Source of the DNA: an uncultured Methylobacillus sp.
GTDB lineage: Bacteria > Pseudomonadota > Gammaproteobacteria > Burkholderiales > Methylophilaceae
DNA: 8,220 nt
Assembly (NCBI GenBank): GCA_946481235.1
Contig: CAMLME010000084.1
Coordinates: 1 to 8,220 of the forward strand
Direction of reading: 5' to 3'
Shown here: positions 1-4,610 of the stretch, piece after piece
Position numbering within the stretch: position 1 is the stretch's first letter
Layout: every line of letters begins with the position of its first letter
Made by a program: the position numbers and the translations under genes
The notes under the pieces: model-generated
The model's input: only the letters and a program-made list of their open reading frames with translations
Databases searched by the model: none
Told to the model about the DNA's origin: nothing

Positions 1-23
1 GGCGCGCCCGTCTCGCAGTTTAA
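1..23 (+). CDS. rpmH: 50S ribosomal protein L34, C-terminal end only (partial)
   Basis: Only the last codons are in the window. Reading from position 3 gives Arg-Ala-Arg-Leu-Ala-Val followed by a TAA stop at 21-23. This matches the conserved C-terminal tail of bacterial L34 (usually Lys-Gly-Arg-Ala-Arg-Leu-x-Val), a small basic protein of the large ribosomal subunit. The stop lies 3 nt before the GTG start of rnpA, and rpmH-rnpA is the standard bacterial order, which supports the call. The rpmH start, promoter and any upstream origin elements lie outside the window. Confidence 0.85.
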
Positions 24-26
24 TGC

Positions 27-392
27 GTGACCGGTTTCGGTTTTCCCAGCCGATTCAAAATCAAGAAAACGGATGATTTTTCATCCGTTTTTAATTTCCG
101 CAAGCGTATTTCTGGACAATTCCTGGTCATACACTACATGCCGAATGCACTGGAACATGCTCGCGTGGGATTGATCGTCGGAAAGAAAACGGCACGACGT
201 GCCGTACAGAGAAATTACATGAAGCGCTTGTTGCGCGAACTGTTTCGACATGAGCACCATGCTCTGGGCGGCGTCGATATCCTCGTTCGACCGCAAAAAG
301 CGTTTACGCATGAGAATTTTGCCCAGATAAAAGCGGAATTCCAACAATTGATCAACAAGTTGTGCGAACGAACCAACAGTAAGCAAATATAA
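27..392 (+). CDS. rnpA: Ribonuclease P protein component
   Basis: RnpA is the small basic protein subunit of RNase P. It binds the catalytic RNA and the 5' leader of precursor tRNAs and supports leader removal in the cytoplasm. The 121-residue product has the usual family length. It shows the FSSVF segment at 18-22 (central-cleft region that contacts the leader), the VGLIVGKK strand at 47-54 and the diagnostic RNR signature QRNYMKRLLRE at 61-71. The start is taken as GTG at 27: an in-frame TAA (the rpmH stop) lies two codons upstream, and the N-terminus Thr-Gly-Phe-Gly-Phe-Pro fits betaproteobacterial RnpA. An ATG at 23 is in another frame. No separate Shine-Dalgarno fits in the 3-nt gap from rpmH, so translation is probably coupled to L34 synthesis. 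The yidD start follows 2 nt after the stop. Confidence 0.96.
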   Translation: MTGFGFPSRFKIKKTDDFSSVFNFRKRISGQFLVIHYMPNALEHARVGLIVGKKTARRAVQRNYMKRLLRELFRHEHHALGGVDILVRPQKAFTHENFAQIKAEFQQLINKLCERTNSKQI

Positions 393-394
393 AT

Positions 395-604
395 ATGGCG
401 CGTTTCCTGGTCTGGTTGATTCATGGTTACCAATATCTGCTGAGCCCTCTGCTCGGCAGCAACTGCCGTTTCGTTCCCAGCTGTTCGCATTATTCCTGCC
501 AGGCCTTGCAGAAGTATGGTGCTTTGCACGGCACCTGGCTTACCCTCCGCCGATTGTCGCGTTGCCATCCTTGGCATCCGGGCGGCCACGATCCTTTGCC
601 GTAG
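395..604 (+). CDS. yidD: Membrane protein insertion efficiency factor YidD
   Basis: YidD is a small inner-membrane-associated protein that helps YidC/Sec-dependent insertion of membrane proteins; its biochemical mechanism is not settled. The 69-residue product has the family hallmarks: an amphipathic N-terminus (about 1-20), CRFVPSCSHY at 24-33 and the C-terminal RCHPWHPGGHDPLP at 56-69. Cysteines at 24, 30 and 57 are in the expected positions. It lies between rnpA (2-nt gap) and yidC (18-nt gap), the conserved order. No clear ribosome-binding site precedes the ATG, so it is probably translated by coupling from rnpA. Confidence 0.95.
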   Translation: MARFLVWLIHGYQYLLSPLLGSNCRFVPSCSHYSCQALQKYGALHGTWLTLRRLSRCHPWHPGGHDPLP

Positions 605-622
605 TCTTTTGAAGAGCCTTCC

Positions 623-2272
623 ATGGACCCTAAGCGTTTAGTTCTTTTCGTTATTTTCTCCTTCTCTATCCTGATGCTGTGGGAGGCATGGCAGCGCGAC
701 CATACCCTGCAACCGGTGCAGCAGACGGAGCAGGCGCAATCACAGCAGAATGCTATCGATCCGGCCGTTCCACAGCCGGCCACTGGACAACCTGCAGCAC
801 CTGCAGCGGTTCAGGAAAACGGCTTTGCCTTGCAAAAGGGCCAGCGCATTCGCGTACAGACGGACATGGTTCAGGCGGAGATTGATACGACGGGTGCAGA
901 CTTGCGTCGGCTCGAGTTGCTGAAACATCGGGATAACGATGACATCAAGAAGAACTTCGTACTGCTCGACGACAGCAAGCTGCCGACAGTCTATGTGGCT
1001 CAATCCGGCCTGATCGGCAGCGGTCTGCCCTCGCATAAATCGGTATTTACCGCTGCAGCGAACGACTACGTTATGCAACCCGGCCAGGACAAACTGGAAG
1101 TGCGGCTGAGCTGGGTCGGCGATCAAGGCGTGCAGGTCGACAAAGTCTATACCTTCCACCGCGGCAGCTATCTGATCGATCTCCGCTATGACGTGCGCAA
1201 TGGCAGCGCCAATGCTCTTGATACGTCGGTGTACTATCAGATCGTGCACGACAGTGAATCGGCCAAGACCTCGATGATGATGCCGACTTTCACCGGTGCA
1301 GCGTATTACACGGACGCAGACAAATTCAAGAAGGTCAGCTTCGATGACATGAAGAAGAGCAATCTGTCGAAGAATGCCAGCGATGGCTGGATTTCGCTGG
1401 TCCAGCACTACTTCGTCGGCGCGTGGATTCCCAAGCAGGGCTTGGCGCGCGAGTACTACACCAAGCAGCTTTCGGGCGATAACTTCTCCATGGGGGCGGT
1501 AAGCAGTCTCGGGACAGTAGCGCCGGGTGCCAGCATAACTACGGAAGCTCGCTTCTTTGCCGGGCCGCAGGAGCAGCAGCACCTCAAGGCGGCCGCACCT
1601 GGTATGGAGTATGTCGTCGACTACGGCTGGCTGACGGTGATTGCTTCTCCGTTGTTCTGGGTGCTGGCGATGATCCAGAAGCTGGTACAAAACTGGGGTG
1701 TGGCGATCATTCTGCTGACCGTGCTGATCAAGCTGGCGTTTTACCCGCTTTCCGCCAAGAGTTACAAGTCGATGGCGCAGATGCGTGAACTGGCGCCTCG
1801 CCTGCAGCGCTTGAAGGAGCAATTCGGCGACGACCGCCAGAAGATGCATCAGGCAATGATGGAGCTGTACAAAACCGAGAAGATCAATCCCATGGGCGGC
1901 TGCCTGCCGATCCTGGTACAGATTCCGGTATTCATTGCACTTTACTGGGTGCTGCTGGGCAGCGTCGAAATGCGTCACGCACCATTCATCCTGTGGATAC
2001 ATGACCTGTCCGCGATCGATCCTTATTACGTGCTGCCTATCCTGATGGGCATCACGATGATCATTCAGACCCGACTGAACCCGACACCGCCGGATCCGAT
2101 CCAGGCCAAGGTGATGATGATCATGCCGGTGGTATTCAGCGTGTTCTTCTTCTTCTTCCCGGCGGGCCTGGTACTGTACTGGCTGGTGAATAACGTACTG
2201 TCGATTGCCCAGCAATGGCACATCAACCGTACCATCGGCCAAGCCGCTGCGACCAAAAAGAAGCCGCGTTAA
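623..2272 (+). CDS. yidC: Membrane protein insertase YidC
   Basis: YidC inserts and folds inner-membrane proteins, alone or with SecYEG. The 549-residue length is typical of Gram-negative YidC. An N-terminal transmembrane anchor lies at about 5-20. A Gln/Ala/Pro-rich linker (about 28-65) leads to the large periplasmic P1 domain (about 66-330). The conserved insertase core follows, with membrane segments around 337-357, 358-378, 426-447, 468-482 and 500-528. The cytoplasmic hairpin is at about 379-422 (starting Ser-Tyr-Lys-Ser-Met-Ala-Gln-Met-Arg), NPMGGCLPILVQIPVFIALY spans 422-441, and the tail is basic. Lys370, in LIKLAFYPLS, occupies the place of the groove arginine of E. coli YidC; as far as I recall, lysine is common here in betaproteobacteria. 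Five consecutive Phe codons (508-512) sit in the last membrane region. A GAAG at 611-614 is the likely ribosome-binding site. Confidence 0.97.
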   Translation: MDPKRLVLFVIFSFSILMLWEAWQRDHTLQPVQQTEQAQSQQNAIDPAVPQPATGQPAAPAAVQENGFALQKGQRIRVQTDMVQAEIDTTGADLRRLELLKHRDNDDIKKNFVLLDDSKLPTVYVAQSGLIGSGLPSHKSVFTAAANDYVMQPGQDKLEVRLSWVGDQGVQVDKVYTFHRGSYLIDLRYDVRNGSANALDTSVYYQIVHDSESAKTSMMMPTFTGAAYYTDADKFKKVSFDDMKKSNLSKNASDGWISLVQHYFVGAWIPKQGLAREYYTKQLSGDNFSMGAVSSLGTVAPGASITTEARFFAGPQEQQHLKAAAPGMEYVVDYGWLTVIASPLFWVLAMIQKLVQNWGVAIILLTVLIKLAFYPLSAKSYKSMAQMRELAPRLQRLKEQFGDDRQKMHQAMMELYKTEKINPMGGCLPILVQIPVFIALYWVLLGSVEMRHAPFILWIHDLSAIDPYYVLPILMGITMIIQTRLNPTPPDPIQAKVMMIMPVVFSVFFFFFPAGLVLYWLVNNVLSIAQQWHINRTIGQAAATKKKPR

Positions 2273-2277
2273 CGCGG
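2264..2277. repeat. 14-bp perfect palindrome over the yidC stop codon
   Basis: CCGCGTTAACGCGG reads identically on both strands and includes the yidC TAA (2270-2272). As RNA it could form a 5-bp GC stem closing a UUAA loop. On the plus strand it is followed by TTCGCC and has no T tract, so it is a poor terminator for yidC. On the minus strand the stem is followed by a T-rich run (complement of 2255-2260). No minus-strand gene ends here, so its role is unknown. Confidence 0.5.
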
Positions 2278-2305
2278 TTCGCCAAAAAGGTGGCAGACTG
2301 GTGCG

Positions 2306-3652
2306 ATGAAAGTCCCGCAGCATGACACCATAGCGGCCATTGCCACCGCTCCCGGCAGCGGTGGCATAGGTGTGGTACGGGTCTCCGGCCCTGCCAGCCA
2401 AGCGATAGCTGTTGGCGTCCTGGGACAATGCCCTCTTCCGCGGCATGCGGCATATCTCCCTTTCAAGGATGCCGACGGAAATCTGATCGACCGCGGCATC
2501 GCCATTTATTACATCTCTCCTCACTCCTATACCGGTGAGGATGTGCTGGAACTCCAGGCCCATGGCGGGCCAGCCTTGATGCAACTCCTTCTGCACCGCT
2601 GCCTTGCGCTTGGCGCGAGGCAGGCTGAGCCGGGAGAGTTCACCCGCCGCGCCTTTCTCAATGACAAACTCGATCTCGCGCAAGCTGAAGCGGTTGCTGA
2701 CGTTATAAGTGCGGCTACTGCTGAGGCGGCGCGAAGCGCTGTGCGCTCGTTGGCCGGCGAATTCTCGCAAAGAATTCATTCGCTGCGTGACCGGCTGATA
2801 GATTTGCGCATGTTCGTCGAGGCCTGCCTAGATTTTCCGGAAGAAGACATTGATTTCATCAGTCAGGGCGGAGTGGCCGGCAAACTGGCCTTGATCGTCA
2901 CTGAATTGCAGTCAGTGTTCGCAGGTGCGAAACAAGGCAATTTATTGCGTGAAGGCATACAGGTCGTTTTAGTTGGCCAGCCGAATGTGGGTAAATCCAG
3001 CCTGATGAATCAACTTGCCGGTGAAGAGGTGGCCATTGTCACTTCAGTTGCCGGAACGACACGCGATACGATCAAGAGCGCAATCCAGATCAATGGCGTT
3101 CCTTTGCACATCATCGATACTGCCGGACTGCGCGAAACTTCGGATGAAGTCGAACAGCATGGAATCGCCAGAACATGGCGAGCTCTGGAAAACGCGCATG
3201 CCGCGTTATTATTGGTCGACGCAGCCCACGGTATTACCGAAACAGAAAAATCGATTTTGACGCGTTTGCGTGCGGATTTGCCAAAATTGTGGATACACAA
3301 CAAGATTGATCTGACCAATGAGCTGCCTGCTTGTGTCGAGCGTCAGGGTGAGAAGCACATTCATCTTTCAGCCAGAACAGGGGAAGGGATGGAACTGTTG
3401 CGTGGAGAACTACTCAACATTGCCGGGTGGCAACCGGGCGGTGAAGGCGTTTTCATGGCTCGTGCCCGTCACTTGGAAGCTTTGCAGTCTGTTGCTGAGA
3501 ATTTGAGTCGTTCAGGCGATCTGCTGGGTCAGCCCGAGTTGCTGGCGGAAGAGTTGCGTCTGGCACAGGAAGCGCTTAATACCATTACCGGTGAATTCAC
3601 ACCGGACGATCTGCTTGGTGAGATTTTCAGCCGATTCTGCATTGGCAAATAA
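2306..3652 (+). CDS. mnmE: tRNA uridine-5-carboxymethylaminomethyl modification GTPase MnmE
   Basis: MnmE (TrmE) acts with MnmG to build the (carboxymethyl)aminomethyl group at C5 of the wobble uridine U34 in several tRNAs, using a tetrahydrofolate one-carbon unit and GTP hydrolysis. The 448-residue product has the complete family architecture. The N-terminal folate-binding/dimerisation domain covers about 1-120 (SPHSYTGED 71-79; [10 protein letters not shown] 87-96). A helical domain surrounds an inserted G domain. The G motifs are P-loop GQPNVGKSS 224-232, switch I GTTRDT 250-255, DTAG 271-274, NKID 332-335 and SAR 355-357. The C-terminus FCIGK holds the invariant Cys445. The start ATG is preceded by AAGGTGG (2287-2293). 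It follows yidC by 33 nt and is presumably cotranscribed. Its partner MnmG lies about 1 kb downstream, beyond a gene on the opposite strand. Confidence 0.97.
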   Translation: MKVPQHDTIAAIATAPGSGGIGVVRVSGPASQAIAVGVLGQCPLPRHAAYLPFKDADGNLIDRGIAIYYISPHSYTGEDVLELQAHGGPALMQLLLHRCLALGARQAEPGEFTRRAFLNDKLDLAQAEAVADVISAATAEAARSAVRSLAGEFSQRIHSLRDRLIDLRMFVEACLDFPEEDIDFISQGGVAGKLALIVTELQSVFAGAKQGNLLREGIQVVLVGQPNVGKSSLMNQLAGEEVAIVTSVAGTTRDTIKSAIQINGVPLHIIDTAGLRETSDEVEQHGIARTWRALENAHAALLLVDAAHGITETEKSILTRLRADLPKLWIHNKIDLTNELPACVERQGEKHIHLSARTGEGMELLRGELLNIAGWQPGGEGVFMARARHLEALQSVAENLSRSGDLLGQPELLAEELRLAQEALNTITGEFTPDDLLGEIFSRFCIGK

Positions 3653-3687
3653 TCCAAAGCTTACTTTTGGTAGCCCGTAATCCTCGC

Positions 3688-3710
3688 CGTTACAAGAATT
3701 TCCTTGTACG
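3688..3710. repeat. Small inverted repeat downstream of mnmE
   Basis: TACAAG (3691-3696) and CTTGTA (3703-3708) are exact inverse complements around a 6-nt loop. CG at 3688-3689 and CG at 3709-3710 extend the stem across one bulged T. The plus-strand flank CAAAACTTT has no immediate T run, so it is at best a weak transcription terminator or RNA 3'-end stabiliser for the rnpA-mnmE transcript. Confidence 0.35.
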
Positions 3711-3797
3711 CAAAACTTTCCCTGATGGCATATGGCCGAGAAATCTTATCGAATGGCCGGTGAATATCTGCCAGAAATAGTGCAGACCTTGAAGAAA

Positions 3798-3848
3798 CCC
3801 AGAAAATGCGGGCTAGTAACAGGACTCCTGCTACATAGCCCGCCTGGG
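3798..3848 (-). terminator. Long stem-loop, probable intrinsic terminator of the minus-strand cytochrome transcript
   Basis: GCGGGCTA (3808-3815) and TAGCCCGC (3836-3843) pair perfectly. The stem continues inward with GTA/TAC (3816-3818/3832-3834) and CAGG/CCTG (3820-3823/3827-3830) around a 3-nt loop. Outside, CCCAG (3798-3802) pairs with CTGGG (3844-3848) across a 5-nt bulge, for about 20 base pairs in all. Read on the minus strand, the GC-rich stem is followed by ATTTTCT (complement of 3801-3807) and further T-rich sequence. That is the layout of a Rho-independent terminator about 118 nt beyond the cytochrome stop. On the plus strand no T tract follows. The terminator role is inferred from the sequence; the pairing is seen directly. 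Confidence 0.55.
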
Positions 3849-3853
3849 CATGA

Positions 3854-3882
3854 ACATCACGACTCCATCTGGAATCGTGTGT
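3854..3882. repeat. Inverted repeat (stem-loop) in the cytochrome 3' region
   Basis: CACGA (3858-3862) pairs with TCGTG (3875-3879). Inside, TCC/GGA (3864-3866/3871-3873... wait-free pairing is TCCA 3864-3867 with TGGA 3870-3873, tight loop) continues the stem across one mismatch, and ACA/TGT (3854-3856/3880-3882) extends it outside across a bulged T. It lies 5 nt from the larger stem-loop at 3798-3848 and in the probable 3' untranslated part of the minus-strand transcript. Its function is unknown; RNA stability or a structured element is possible. Confidence 0.4.
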
Positions 3883-3894
3883 CCAAATATGCAG

Positions 3895-3920
3895 CTGTTA
3901 ATGCGCCAATCAGTAACCAG
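3895..3920. repeat. Weak inverted repeat
   Basis: CTGTTA (3895-3900) pairs with TAAC-CAG (3914-3920) with one bulged C and a 13-nt loop. Taken alone this is marginal. It is listed because it sits directly between two better stem-loops (3854-3882 and 3922-3944), so the four together form a nearly continuous structured stretch. Confidence 0.3.
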
Positions 3921-3921
3921 T

Positions 3922-3944
3922 GGGATGTCTAACGACAACATCCC
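3922..3944. repeat. 7-bp inverted repeat next to the cytochrome stop codon
   Basis: GGGATGT (3922-3928) and ACATCCC (3938-3944) are exact inverse complements around a 9-nt loop, 16 nt beyond the cytochrome stop on the minus strand. No T run follows on either strand, so it is not a standard intrinsic terminator. It could protect the 3' end of the cytochrome mRNA. Confidence 0.45.
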
Positions 3945-3960
3945 TGACATATTGCGCCGA

Positions 3961-4383
3961 TTACTTGACGGTCAACAGATAGGCGATGTAGTTGCCTTTT
4001 TCCTGGGCGGTGCAGTCGCGACCGATGATTTCCAGGCAGTGCTTTTCGAAGTTCTTTTCAACCTTGGCCACGTCGGAGAAGCGTTCCGGGTTGGCGGACG
4101 GTGCCAAAGGCTTGATCGGCTTTTTGGTCACGATGTGCTTGCCAGGGTTGGCAGGGTTGGAGGTGTGGCAGGATGCGCAAGCGATTTGCTTGCCGCGGAT
4201 TGTCAGCTCACGGTTGAAGAAGGCCTTGCCTGCATCAGCGGACAAGCCTTTGGATTCTGGATCGATATTCTTGGCGATAGTTGCATACTTGTCAGCAAGC
4301 TTCTGTCCGCTGGCGGAATCAGCCATCACGGAAAAGCTGGCGAGGCCAAGGGCGACGAGAAGGGCAAGACTGGTGTTACGCAT
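3961..4383 (-). CDS. Exported monoheme cytochrome c'' (SHP / DUF1924 family)
   Basis: The product is a small periplasmic c-type cytochrome of 140 residues. A signal peptide spans 1-21 (basic MRN, hydrophobic core, cut after Val-Met-Ala), leaving about 119 residues. The heme-attachment motif CASCH is at 69-73, with His73 the proximal ligand. FFNREL (55-60), LAPSANPERFSD (93-104) and the C-terminal EKGNYIAYLL (128-137) match the family that includes Rhodobacter sphaeroides heme protein (SHP) and Methylophilus methylotrophus cytochrome c''. In SHP an Asn is the distal ligand; here the aligned residue is His115, followed by Cys116 and Cys124, as in cytochrome c'', where the distal His detaches on reduction beside a disulfide. 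The 42-residue spacing between the two His agrees. An AGGAG ribosome-binding site lies 7 nt before the ATG. It stands alone, without the cytochrome b or diheme partners often seen beside SHP genes. The physiological partner is unknown. Confidence 0.9.
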   Translation of the reverse strand: MRNTSLALLVALGLASFSVMADSASGQKLADKYATIAKNIDPESKGLSADAGKAFFNRELTIRGKQIACASCHTSNPANPGKHIVTKKPIKPLAPSANPERFSDVAKVEKNFEKHCLEIIGRDCTAQEKGNYIAYLLTVK

Positions 4384-4390
4384 GGTAATG

Positions 4391-4395
4391 CTCCT
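4391..4395 (-). promoter_or_regulatory. Ribosome-binding site of the cytochrome gene
   Basis: AGGAG on the minus strand (CTCCT on plus) lies 7 nt upstream of the ATG at 4383. It is a good Shine-Dalgarno match and fixes the start that gives a complete signal peptide. Confidence 0.8.
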
Positions 4396-4441
4396 GTGTT
4401 TTAGTTAAGAGTAAAGATAACTTGGATTTAGGCCGGGCGCA

Positions 4442-4470
4442 ATTGTAGCATGCGCGCAGGGGGTGTTTTG
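4442..4470 (-). promoter_or_regulatory. Candidate promoter of the cytochrome gene
   Basis: On the minus strand TACAAT (complement of 4442-4447) resembles a -10 box, about 59 nt upstream of the cytochrome start codon. At 17 bp upstream the -35 position reads CAAAAC, a poor match, so recognition by the housekeeping sigma factor alone is uncertain. The site is back to back with the mnmG-directed promoter, so the two may interfere. Confidence 0.3.
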
Positions 4471-4490
4471 GAGCGAAATAAAAATATAAT
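4462..4490 (+). promoter_or_regulatory. Probable promoter of the mnmG-rsmG-parAB operon
   Basis: A perfect -10 hexamer TATAAT at 4485-4490 lies in an A/T-rich stretch (AAATAAAAATATAAT). At 17-bp spacing the -35 position reads GGTGTT, which is weak. Transcription would start near 4496-4498, giving a leader of about 115 nt that contains the parS palindrome and the hairpin before mnmG. The assignment rests on the -10 match and its position facing the operon; no start site is demonstrated. Confidence 0.5.
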
Positions 4491-4511
4491 GCCCAGTGCT
4501 CTGGCATCGAA

Positions 4512-4547
4512 AAATGCAGCCAATGTTTCACGTGAAACACTGCATTT
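4512..4547. repeat. Inverted repeat enclosing the parS site
   Basis: AAATGCAG (4512-4519) and CTGCATTT (4540-4547) are exact inverse complements that bracket the parS palindrome. Four bases (CCAA) are unpaired on the left and none on the right. Together with parS, the transcribed RNA could form a 15-16-bp hairpin with one 4-nt bulge. The flanks go beyond the 16-bp ParB recognition site, so they may matter for RNA structure or for a further protein. Confidence 0.6.
4524..4539. promoter_or_regulatory. parS: parS centromere site (ParB binding site)
   Basis: TGTTTCACGTGAAACA is a perfect 16-bp palindrome and matches the widely conserved bacterial chromosomal parS consensus (TGTTNCACGTGAAACA). 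ParB binds such sites, loads as a CTP-dependent clamp and spreads to neighbouring DNA, and ParA then moves the complex during chromosome segregation. The site lies about 34 nt downstream of the putative mnmG -10 box and 71 nt upstream of the mnmG start, so it falls inside the leader of the operon that encodes ParA and ParB. I spotted no second parS in the window. Confidence 0.93.
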
Positions 4548-4574
4548 ACGCATGACGGAACGGTTGCTTTAAAG

Positions 4575-4603
4575 TACCATACGCTTCCCGGAGCAGTATG
4601 GTA
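4575..4603 (+). promoter_or_regulatory. Stem-loop in the mnmG leader next to the start codon
   Basis: TACCATAC (4575-4582) and GTATGGTA (4596-4603) are perfect inverse complements. GCT/AGC (4583-4585/4592-4594) continue the stem across one bulged A, giving about 11 bp around a 6-nt loop. The only good Shine-Dalgarno-like sequence, GGAG (4590-4593), lies in the loop and upper stem. It is too far from the ATG at 4611 (17 nt) unless the stem folds, and no purine-rich motif lies between the stem and the ATG. A translational control role is inferred, not shown. Confidence 0.5.
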
Positions 4604-4610
4604 ATCCCAG

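Larger units (their letters stand above)
3653..3960. other. Gene-poor interval between mnmE and the cytochrome gene
   Basis: These 308 bases separate the mnmE stop from the stop of the converging minus-strand cytochrome gene. I see no recognisable coding region. Short open frames exist on both strands (for example 3732-3932 plus and about 3831-3950 minus), but none has a ribosome-binding site or a protein I recognise. The stretch is notable for inverted repeats: weak ones at 3654-3670 and 3688-3710, and a dense series from 3798 to 3944 listed separately. No convincing stem-plus-T-tract terminator for mnmE is visible on the plus strand. Confidence 0.6.

Noticed and set aside
1989..1999. DnaA-box-like TGTGGATAC here and again near 3290, considered as signs of an origin.
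   Set aside because: Each has one mismatch to the DnaA box, they lie inside yidC and mnmE, and they are not clustered. No AT-rich unwinding region is nearby. The origin is more likely outside the window upstream of rpmH.
740..2779. A 679-codon open frame on the minus strand opposite yidC and the start of mnmE.
   Set aside because: It lies entirely opposite two certain genes. The predicted protein is rich in His and Arg with no recognisable domain, as expected for an antisense shadow of GC-rich coding DNA.
3667..3780. A basic, protein-like plus-strand frame (VARNPRRYKNFLVRKTFPDG at its start), considered as an integrase or transposase remnant.
   Set aside because: It spans about 37 codons, has no start codon and no diagnostic motif, and no flanking repeats were seen. 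I cannot tie it to any family.
3732..3932. A 66-codon plus-strand open frame between mnmE and the cytochrome gene.
   Set aside because: It has no ribosome-binding site and no recognisable family, and it runs through the stem-loops at 3798-3882, which explain that sequence better.
3895..3944. Possible integron attC-like core heptamer (GTCTAAC/GTTAGAC at 3927-3933).
   Set aside because: The partner core site in the required position and the typical attC arm layout are missing; a single degenerate heptamer is expected by chance.
3831..3950. A 39-codon minus-strand open frame just downstream of the cytochrome stop.
   Set aside because: There is no Shine-Dalgarno, the length is near chance, and it overlaps the inverted repeats.
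3850..4404. Plus-strand open frames opposite the cytochrome gene.
   Set aside because: They are antisense to a gene with a clear signal peptide, heme motif and ribosome-binding site.
4489..4572. A 27-residue leader open frame (and its internal 6-codon version from 4552) ending before the mnmG hairpin, considered as a regulatory upstream peptide.
   Set aside because: The long version starts inside the -10 box and could not be translated from that promoter. Neither version has a ribosome-binding site, and there is no run of regulatory codons.
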